From contig NZ_CP163518.1 in assembly GCF_041080625.1 (NCBI RefSeq), positions 6,689,501 to 6,753,500 on the forward strand: a DNA stretch of 64,000 nucleotides, read 5' to 3'. Below are positions 57,927 to 64,000 of the stretch, in pieces; the stretch's first letter is position 1, and every line of letters begins with the position of its first letter. The notes below the pieces were generated by a model. That model was not told the DNA's origin and searched no databases. It was given only the letters and a program-made list of their open reading frames with translations. The DNA comes from Streptomyces sp. CG1 (GTDB taxonomy: Bacteria > Actinomycetota > Actinomycetes > Streptomycetales > Streptomycetaceae). Made by a program: the position numbers and the translations under genes.

Positions 57927-59264
57927 ATGGACACCCGAGGAGTGAACGACAGAGGTATGGGCGAGGGCGGAGGGGTGGACGAGGGCGGAGTGGACGGCGG
58001 AGGGGTGGGTGGGGGAGGGGCAGGAGGGATGGGCGGGGAAGGCGGTGATCGCAGGGGACCCCGATCCGGGACGGTCGGCCCACTCATGCACCGCATCCGG
58101 CGCGCCGGCCAAGCCCTCGGCATCCACCGCGTCCACGAAGCCCGCCTCCCTAGCCGCGTCCGCCAAGCCCTCCGCAGCCGCCGCGCCCGCCCAGCCCGCT
58201 TCCCTGGCCGTACCAGCCAGGCCCTCCGTATCCGCCGCCCCCGCCCAGCCGCCCGCACTCGTCGCCCCCGCCGCCCCCTCCGCTTCACCCTCACCGCCCT
58301 CACCCTCCTGCTCCTCTCCCTCCTCACCGCCGAAACAGCCCTGCGCCTCAACTACACCGGCACCCCGGAGCCCGGCACCACCAGCCGCCGCCAGGACGCC
58401 CTGTGGCTCGGCCACGCCTGGGTCGACGGCCGTAAGACGGACCAGGACGTCCACGCCCTCGCCCACCGGCTGAAAGACACCGGTATCCGTGACCTGTACG
58501 TCCACTCCGGCCCGCTGGAGCACGACGGCACGCTCCCCGGCTCCGCCTACCCGAAGGCCCGCCGGCTGATATCGGCCCTGCACCGCGCGGCGCCCGGCGT
58601 CCGCGTCCAGGCATGGCTCGGTGACCAGCTGGCCACCGAGGGCCCGGACGGGCTGCGCCTGGAGCGCGCCGGGACCCGTGCCGCGATCCTCGTCTCCACC
58701 CGCCGCGTCCTCGCCGCCGGTTTCGACGGCGTGCACTTCGACCTGGAGCCGCTGCACTCCGGCGACCGCGATTACCTCGCCCTCCTCGACGACCTGCGCG
58801 CCCTCACCCACGCCCGGCACGCGGTCCTCTCCGTCGCCGCCCACCAGATCGACCCGCTGCCCGCGCTCCACTCCTTCTGGGGCGCGACCACCGGTCACCC
58901 CAAGTGGTGGTCGCAGTCCTTCTTCGGGCAGGTGGCCCGCCGGGTGGACCAGATCGCCGTCATGTCGTACGACACCATGCAGCCGCTGCCGAGTCTCTAC
59001 GGCGGCTACGTGGCCCAGCAGACGAGCCTCGCCCTGGAAGTCACTCCGGACACCACCGACCTGCTCATGGGCCTGCCCTTCTATCACGAGAACCGTTTCG
59101 GCCACTGGGCCCGCGCGGAGACCGTCCCGGCCGCCGTGCGCGGCGTCCGCCTCGGTCTGTCCCGCACCGACGCCGACCGCGTCCGCTTCGGTGTCGCCCT
59201 GTACGTCGACTTCGCGGCGACGGAGGCCGACTGGCGCGCCTACCGGGAAAACTGGGTTCGCTGA
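57927..59264 (+). CDS. GH18-like (chitinase-fold) membrane-anchored protein
   Basis: About 445 residues from ATG 57927. GTG 57897 and ATGs at 57957 and 58086 are alternatives and the start is unsure. The first 50 residues are Gly/Asp-rich from G-rich repeated DNA, the next 90 are Arg/Ala-rich, and a TM follows (about 127-147, FTLTALTLLLLSLLTAET). The catalytic-type barrel has RLNYTGTP, DLYVHSGPL, AAGFDGVHFDLEPLHSGDRD with the DxxxDxE-like GH18 segment, AVMSYDTM and MGLPFYHENRFGHWA. It would act outside the cell on a glycan; the true substrate is unknown. Confidence 0.75.
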   Translation: MDTRGVNDRGMGEGGGVDEGGVDGGGVGGGGAGGMGGEGGDRRGPRSGTVGPLMHRIRRAGQALGIHRVHEARLPSRVRQALRSRRARPARFPGRTSQALRIRRPRPAARTRRPRRPLRFTLTALTLLLLSLLTAETALRLNYTGTPEPGTTSRRQDALWLGHAWVDGRKTDQDVHALAHRLKDTGIRDLYVHSGPLEHDGTLPGSAYPKARRLISALHRAAPGVRVQAWLGDQLATEGPDGLRLERAGTRAAILVSTRRVLAAGFDGVHFDLEPLHSGDRDYLALLDDLRALTHARHAVLSVAAHQIDPLPALHSFWGATTGHPKWWSQSFFGQVARRVDQIAVMSYDTMQPLPSLYGGYVAQQTSLALEVTPDTTDLLMGLPFYHENRFGHWARAETVPAAVRGVRLGLSRTDADRVRFGVALYVDFAATEADWRAYRENWVR

Positions 59265-59292
59265 GCGGGGCCGGAGGGGAAGACTGGGGCCG

Positions 59293-60169
59293 GTGACCGA
59301 GAACCGACAGCCCCGGACCGTCGCCGACCTCGTCCCGCTCGCCCGTGCCGCCCTCGGTCCGCACCGCCGGCCGGTCGCCGTCACCCGGCTGCGCGGCGGC
59401 AGCAAGAAAGGCGTCTACCGGCTCCGTCTCGACGACGGCGGTACCGCGATCGCCTACGTCTGGTCGCCGGACGAGGACTACTGGGCCCTGCCCGACGCCG
59501 ATCCTCGCGATCCCTTCTCGCACGCGAGCGGACTCGGCCTGTTCACCGCGGCCCACGACCGGCTCACCGCTACCGGCGTCCGCACCCCGCGCCTGCTCCA
59601 CGTGGCCCCCGAGGCAGCCGCGGCCGTCGTGGAGGACATGACCGGCGGCAGTCTGGAGGACGCCCTGCGCCGGGACCCGGAGGCGGCCGGACCGGCGCTG
59701 CGGGAACTCGCCGAGTCCCTGCGCGCCCTGCACGGCTGCCGCTCCGCCGCCCACGGCAAGGTCGCCGTCATCGACAACGGCGGTGTCGCGTACGGCGATG
59801 CGTGCGCCGGGGTCGTCGCCGGGCGGGCCCTGTCCGACATCGCCGAGACCGCCGTACGCGATCCGCGCATCGCCGCCGCCCGGGAGCGGCTGGAGGACGC
59901 CGTACGCTCACTCGCCGACGCGGTACGTCCGCGTACCGAGCACAGCCTCGTCCACGGTGAACTCGGCCCGGACCATGTCCTGTTGGACGCCGACGGGCGG
60001 CCCGTGCTGATCGACATCGAAACGCCTGCGGCTGTACCGGTTCGCGATGCATCTGAACCTCGTCGCCGGGCCGTTGCGGCTGGGCGACGGGGATTTTCCC
60101 GTTGCCGAACCCATGCGAGCGATCGCGGAGTACAACCTGGCGCGGGCGCTGGAGCTGGTGACGCCCTGA
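59293..60169 (+). pseudogene. Aminoglycoside-phosphotransferase-fold kinase with internal deletion
   Basis: It starts at GTG 59293 and reads as an APH-like small-molecule kinase: VTRLRGGSKKGVYRLRLDDG, VVEDMTGGSLEDALRRD and the catalytic loop EHSLVHGELGPDHVLLDADG with RPVLIDIE. Right after IDIE (60021) the frame changes. RLRLYRFAMHLNLVAGPLRL continues in another frame and ends AIAEYNLARALELVTP at 60169. The normal intervening helices (about 35-40 residues) are missing. A deletion with frameshift has inactivated the gene, unless the sequence has an error here. Confidence 0.75.
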
Positions 60170-60193
60170 CCGCCAGGCACAGGTTCCACGGTG

Positions 60194-60964
60194 CTACGGC
60201 GTCCGCCTCCTGATCTTCGAGCCCAGCCACACCAGCGGGTCGTACTTGCGGTCCACCGCGCGTTCCTTCATGGGGATCAGGGCGTTGTCGGTGATCTTGA
60301 TGCCCTCGGGGCAGACCTCGGTGCAGCACTTGGTGATGTTGCAGTAGCCGAGGCCGTGTTCGTCCTGGGCCGTGCCCTTGCGGTCCAGACCGGATTCCGC
60401 CGCCGCGTCCAGCGGGTGCATGTCCAGTTCCGCGATCCGCATCAGAAAGCGCGGGCCCGCGAACGCCGTCTTGTTCTCCTCGTGGTCGCGCACCACATGG
60501 CAGGTGTCCTGGCACAGGAAACACTCGATGCACTTGCGGAACTCCTGCGAGCGGTCCACGTCCTCCTGCATCATCCGGTACTCGCCGGGACCGACACCGG
60601 CGGGTGGCACGAACGCCGGGACCTCCCTGGCCTTCTGGTAGTTGAAGCCGACGTCGGTCACCAGGTCGCGGATCACCGGGAAGGCACGCAGCGGGGTGAT
60701 CGTGATGGTCTCCTCGCGCGTGAACACCGACATGCGGGTCATGCACAGCAGGCGCGGGCGGCCGTTGATCTCCGCCGAGCACGAACCGCACTTGCCGGCC
60801 TTGCAGTTCCAGCGCACGGCCAGATCGGGCGCCTGGGTGGCCTGGAGACGGTGGACGATGTCCAGGACCACTTCACCGTCGTGGACCTCGACCGTGAAGT
60901 CCTCGAGGCCACCGCCCTGCACATCACCCCGCCACACCTTGAAGCGGGCCTCGTAGCTGCTCAC
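60194..60964 (-). CDS. sdhB: Succinate dehydrogenase iron-sulfur subunit (Sdh1 type)
   Basis: 256 residues from GTG 60964, overlapping the sdhA stop by 4 bp. It carries a 2Fe-2S set C54, C59, C62 and C74 (WNCKAGKCGSC). The C145/C148/C151 (KCIECFLCQDTC) plus C155, C208, C214 and C218 groups bind the 4Fe-4S and 3Fe-4S clusters. It links SdhA flavin to the membrane quinone site. The sequence style (MMQEDVDRSQEFRKCIECF) matches actinobacterial Sdh1 rather than the standard SdhCDAB form. Confidence 0.94.
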   Translation of the reverse strand: MSSYEARFKVWRGDVQGGGLEDFTVEVHDGEVVLDIVHRLQATQAPDLAVRWNCKAGKCGSCSAEINGRPRLLCMTRMSVFTREETITITPLRAFPVIRDLVTDVGFNYQKAREVPAFVPPAGVGPGEYRMMQEDVDRSQEFRKCIECFLCQDTCHVVRDHEENKTAFAGPRFLMRIAELDMHPLDAAAESGLDRKGTAQDEHGLGYCNITKCCTEVCPEGIKITDNALIPMKERAVDRKYDPLVWLGSKIRRRTP

Positions 60965-62892
60965 TCGTACAGCTCCTCTTCGGCGAGGTACTTGACCAGC
61001 TCCTCCTTCTCGAAGAGGGCGAGCAGGTCCGGGCGGATGGGATCGGTGTTCTCGCGGGTGAGGCGGATCTGGCCGCGGCCGCCGTCGTTCGTCGCGAGGC
61101 TGCCGGAGGGGTCGGCGAGCGCGCAGAGCAGGTTCACATTGCGCCAGGCGCGGTCCATCGTCGGGTGGTCCTCGCGGGTGTGGCCACCGCGCGACTCGGT
61201 GCGTTCCAGGGCCGCGCGGGCCACGCACTCGCTGACCAGCAGCATGTTCCGCAGGTCGAGGGCGAGATGCCAGCCCGGGTTGAACTGGCGGTGGCCCTCG
61301 ACGCCGGCCCGGCGGGCGCGTACCCGCAGCTCAGCGAGCTTGTGCAGGGCCTGCTCCATCTCGCCCTCGCGGCGGATGATGCCGACCAGGTCGTTCATGG
61401 TCTGCTGGAGTTCCTGGTGCAGGGTGTACGGGTTCTCCGGCGGGCCCGCCTCGCCCTCCCGGTCGGCCTCCGCCGAGAAGGGCCGCAGGGCTTCCGCGGA
61501 CGCCGCGTCGACCTGGGCGTCGTCCACCGGCGGGCGCTGGTGCGCCTGCGCGTACTCCGCCGCGTGCCAGCCCGCGCGACGGCCGAACACCAGCAGGTCC
61601 GAGAGGGAGTTGCCGCCGAGCCGGTTGGAGCCGTGCATGCCGCCCGCGACCTCACCGGCCGCGTACAGACCCGGCACGCCGCGCGCCGCCGCCGTGTCGG
61701 AGTCGACCGCGATGCCGCCCATCACGTAGTGACAGGTCGGCCCGACCTCCATCGCCTCCGCCGTGATGTCGACGTCCGCCAGCTCCTTGAACTGGTGGTA
61801 CATGGAGGGCAGCCGACGCCGGATCACCTCGGCCGGCATCCGGGTGGACACGTCGAGGAAGACCCCGCCGTGCGGCGAGCCGCGGCCCGCCTTCACCTCG
61901 GAGTTGATGGCGCGGGCCACCTCGTCGCGGGGGAGCAGTTCGGGAGGGCGCCGGTTGTGGTCCGGGTCCTCGTACCAGCGGTCGCCCTCCTCCTCGGACT
62001 CCGCGTACTTCTCCTTGAAGACGTCCGGGATGTAGTCGAACATGAACCGCTTGCCCTCGGAGTTCCTGAGCACCCCGCCGTCGCCGCGCACCGACTCGGT
62101 GACCAGGATGCCCTTCACCGACGGCGGCCAGACCATGCCCGTCGGGTGGAACTGCACGAACTCCATGTTCAGCAGCCGCGCGCCGGCCAGCAGCGCCAGC
62201 GCGTGGCCGTCGCCGGTGTACTCCCAGGAGTTCGAGGTGACCTTGAAGGACTTGCCGATGCCGCCGGTCGCGACCACGACCGACGGGGCCTCCAGGACGA
62301 AGAAACGGCCGGTCTCGCGCTCGTAGGCGAACACCCCGGAAACACGATCGCCGTTTTTCAAGATCCTCGTGACCGTGCACTCCTGGAAGACCTTCAGGCG
62401 GGACTCGTAGTCCCCGGTCTCCTTGAAGTCCTCCTGCTGCAGGGCGACGATCTTCTGCTGGAGCGTGCGGATCAGCTCCAGGCCCGTACGGTCGCCGACG
62501 TGGGCGAGGCGCGGATACTCGTGGCCGCCGAAGTTGCGCTGGGAGATCCGGCCGTCCTTGGTACGGTCGAACAGCGCGCCCCAGGTCTCCAGCTCCCACA
62601 CCCGGTCCGGGGCCTCCTGCGCGTGCAGCTCGGCCATCCGCCACTGGTTGAGGAACTTGCCGCCGCGCATGGTGTCGCGGAAATGGACCTGCCAGTTGTC
62701 GTGCTCGTTGGCGTTGGCCATGGCCGCGGCGATGCCACCCTCGGCCATCACCGTGTGCGCCTTGCCGAACAGCGACTTGCAGATCACCGCCGTACGGGCG
62801 CCCCGCTCGCGCGCCTCGATCGCGGCGCGCAGCCCGGCGCCACCGGCACCGACCACGACGACGTCCCACTCCTGGCGGTCGACCACGGACAT
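60961..62892 (-). CDS. sdhA: Succinate dehydrogenase flavoprotein subunit (Sdh1 type)
   Basis: 643 residues. The FAD-binding GAGGAGLRAAIEA is near the start and HTVMAEGGIAAAMANANEHD carries the flavin-linked His. The HPTGMVWPPSVKGILVTESV segment and SRGGHTREDHPTMD near the end are the substrate and capping elements. It oxidises succinate to fumarate at the inner face of the membrane, complementing the two fumarases in the window. It is second in the anchor-sdhA-sdhB operon. Confidence 0.95.
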   Translation of the reverse strand: MSVVDRQEWDVVVVGAGGAGLRAAIEARERGARTAVICKSLFGKAHTVMAEGGIAAAMANANEHDNWQVHFRDTMRGGKFLNQWRMAELHAQEAPDRVWELETWGALFDRTKDGRISQRNFGGHEYPRLAHVGDRTGLELIRTLQQKIVALQQEDFKETGDYESRLKVFQECTVTRILKNGDRVSGVFAYERETGRFFVLEAPSVVVATGGIGKSFKVTSNSWEYTGDGHALALLAGARLLNMEFVQFHPTGMVWPPSVKGILVTESVRGDGGVLRNSEGKRFMFDYIPDVFKEKYAESEEEGDRWYEDPDHNRRPPELLPRDEVARAINSEVKAGRGSPHGGVFLDVSTRMPAEVIRRRLPSMYHQFKELADVDITAEAMEVGPTCHYVMGGIAVDSDTAAARGVPGLYAAGEVAGGMHGSNRLGGNSLSDLLVFGRRAGWHAAEYAQAHQRPPVDDAQVDAASAEALRPFSAEADREGEAGPPENPYTLHQELQQTMNDLVGIIRREGEMEQALHKLAELRVRARRAGVEGHRQFNPGWHLALDLRNMLLVSECVARAALERTESRGGHTREDHPTMDRAWRNVNLLCALADPSGSLATNDGGRGQIRLTRENTDPIRPDLLALFEKEELVKYLAEEELYE

Positions 62893-62915
62893 CGGCTCAG
62901 ATCCTCACTGGGTCT

Positions 62916-63737
62916 CTAGAAGAAGCGCGGGTCGGCGAAGACCCCGGACGCGACGAGATAGACGTAGAAGTCGGCGAGCGCCACGCTCAGCAGAGACGCC
63001 CACGCCAGCTGCATATGGCGGGCGTTGAGCCTGCCGACGAACTGCCACGCCCGGTAGCGCACGGGGTGCTTCGAGAAGTGTTTGAGCTTGCCGCCGACGA
63101 TGTGCCGGCAGGAGTGGCAGGACAGGGTGTACGCCCAGATCAGCACGATGTTGACCAGGAAGACGAGGGTGCCCAGGCCCATGTGACCCCACCGGTAGTG
63201 GGTGTCACGGAAGGACAGGACCGTGTCGTAGGTCAGCACGCCGGCGACCAGCAGGGCGGCGTAGAAGAAGTACCGGTGGACGTTCTGCAGGATCAGCGGG
63301 AAGCGGGTCTCACCGGTGTACTTCTGGTGCGGCTCGGCCACTGCGCAGGCGGGCGGGGACGCCCAGAAGCTGCGGTAGTACGCCTTGCGGTAGTAGTAGC
63401 AGGTCAGCCGGAAGCCGAGCGGGAAGATCAGGATGATGATCGCGGGGGAGATGCCCCACCAGCTCCCGAAGAGGTCGGCGTTCGGGCCGGCGTGCATGGT
63501 CTTGCAGTTCTGCGCCAGGCACGGCGAGTAGAACGGCGAGACGTACGGCGCCGCGTAGTAGTGCGCGTTCGCGAAGGCCCGCCAGGTCGAGTAGACGACG
63601 AAGGCGAACAGACCGGCCGCGGTGACAGCGGGCGCCAGCCACCAGCGGTCGGTCCGCAGATGCGGGGCGGTGATCGCGGCGCGCGTACCGGTCCGTACGC
63701 CGCCGCTGTTCTGTTGGGGTTCCGTGCCAGTGGCCAA
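62916..63737 (-). CDS. Sdh1 membrane anchor (cytochrome b) subunit
   Basis: 273 residues, with a TTG start at 63737 and GCGGAG upstream. It has five or more TM helices and His residues in membrane segments that may bind haem (VYSTWRAFANAHYYAAPY, VLSFRDTHYRWGHMGLGTL, SCHSCRHIVGGKLKHFSKHP). Length and pattern match the Sdh1 anchor of mycobacteria, also 273 residues as I recall. It lies 23 bp upstream of sdhA in the same operon and carries electrons to menaquinone. Confidence 0.85.
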   Translation of the reverse strand: MATGTEPQQNSGGVRTGTRAAITAPHLRTDRWWLAPAVTAAGLFAFVVYSTWRAFANAHYYAAPYVSPFYSPCLAQNCKTMHAGPNADLFGSWWGISPAIIILIFPLGFRLTCYYYRKAYYRSFWASPPACAVAEPHQKYTGETRFPLILQNVHRYFFYAALLVAGVLTYDTVLSFRDTHYRWGHMGLGTLVFLVNIVLIWAYTLSCHSCRHIVGGKLKHFSKHPVRYRAWQFVGRLNARHMQLAWASLLSVALADFYVYLVASGVFADPRFF

Positions 63738-63766
63738 GGCGGGGCTCCGCTTCTATGGCTCAGGGA

Positions 63767-64000
63767 TCAGGGGGCGTGGCGGTCGCGGGCGCCCAGACCC
63801 TCGTCGTCCGAGTCCGTCCACAGGCTGAAGTCGTAGGGCTTGTCGGAGATGGTGACGAGGTCGGGGCGGCGGGGCTCGGCCGGGGCTGCGGATGCTTCCC
63901 GCAGCAGCGCGACGCTCTCGCGCAGATGGTCGGCGTCCAGCCGGACCCGGCGCATCTCCAGGCCGCCGCTGCCGATCTGGTGCTCCAGACGTCCCAGCGA
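63767..64000 (-). CDS. Hypothetical protein upstream of sdh, partial (C-terminal part)
   Basis: The open frame extends beyond the right edge; 77 residues are visible. The end, LVTISDKPYDFSLWTDSDDE, is acidic and the front (LGRLEHQIGSGGLEMRRVRL) is helical. Its stop lies 29 bp upstream of the membrane-anchor start, so it is probably the operon's first gene. I do not recognise the family from this fragment. Confidence 0.6.
   Translation of the reverse strand, partial: SLGRLEHQIGSGGLEMRRVRLDADHLRESVALLREASAAPAEPRRPDLVTISDKPYDFSLWTDSDDEGLGARDRHAP

Noticed and set aside
57940..58045. G-rich repeated DNA near the start of the GH18-like gene as a possible G-quadruplex regulator.
   Set aside because: It can be explained as Gly-codon-rich coding sequence or upstream slippage; nothing in the context supports a regulatory role.

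Overview
The window is about 64 kb of high-GC actinobacterial chromosome and almost certainly comes from a Streptomyces. The evidence is the very high third-position GC, frequent GTG starts, 4-bp GTGA/ATGA overlaps between co-transcribed genes, and marker genes such as a WhiB-like regulator, SARP/BTAD and PadR regulators, SpoIIE/GAF/HATPase phosphatases, PqqD-type chaperones, DUF1707 and DUF4245 proteins. Several blocks (ahpD-ahpC-oxyR; fumC; class I fumarase-DUF1707-wblI-glpX; xseB-xseA-ispH-ppgK-ychF; sdh) look like the conserved chromosome core. Accessory DNA is inserted between them.

Layout. 1-6.6 kb: end of a cis-prenyltransferase gene, a PIN-PhoH ATPase, a secreted SLT-type lytic transglycosylase behind a 400-nt structured leader, an AI-2E-family transporter, and the peroxide-defence unit ahpC-ahpD divergent from oxyR with an inverted repeat between them. 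6.7-16.3 kb: a PadR-ABC exporter operon, an SPFH (band-7) protein with a small ribbon-helix-helix partner, a bifunctional penicillin-binding protein and a GAF/PP2C/HATPase phosphatase. 16.6-18.8 kb: a DUF402 protein and fumC. 19.0-24.4 kb: accessory locus. 24.8-37.4 kb: mostly core metabolism and maintenance (class I fumarase, wblI, glpX, xseBA, ispH, ppgK, ychF). 37.4-42.1 kb: a Uma2-fold protein flanked by an 18-bp copy of the ychF 3' end, then a small RiPP-like cluster. 42.1-52.3 kb: broken genes, MarR/GntR regulators, serpins, a Nudix hydrolase and regulatory phosphatases. 52.0-57.8 kb: a polymorphic toxin with its Imm49 immunity protein and a decayed second immunity copy. 57.9-64 kb: a GH18-like protein, a deleted phosphotransferase and an Sdh1-type succinate dehydrogenase operon.

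The most interesting region is 19.0-24.4 kb, between the two fumarase genes. It holds a membrane protein with two TM helices and a ThsA-type Macro domain (the architecture of the type II Thoeris effector) and, divergent from it, a SARP/BTAD transcription factor fused to the same kind of Macro domain. Convergent to these is an operon encoding an anchored NTF2-like protein, a 529-residue membrane protein and a TIR-like (PF10137-type) protein. The last two carry almost the same Asn/Gly-rich motif, at the C-terminus of one and the N-terminus of the other, as expected for amyloid-type signal transfer from a receptor to an effector. I infer an undescribed Thoeris-like immune system with a transcriptional branch and a prion-like relay. 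The function is inference; the domains and motif pairing are visible in the sequence.

A second candidate system lies at 38.1-42.1 kb: a 25-residue peptide ending GGNGGA, an M14 carboxypeptidase, a ThiF/E1-like adenylating enzyme and a PqqD-M50 membrane protease. This arrangement suggests trimming to a Gly-Gly end followed by C-terminal activation. The window also holds several decaying genes (a LysR/DUF1275 chimera, an internally deleted serpin, an internally deleted phosphotransferase, a truncated Imm49, an XRE fragment and a fumarase 3' remnant), so the accessory parts are actively rearranging.
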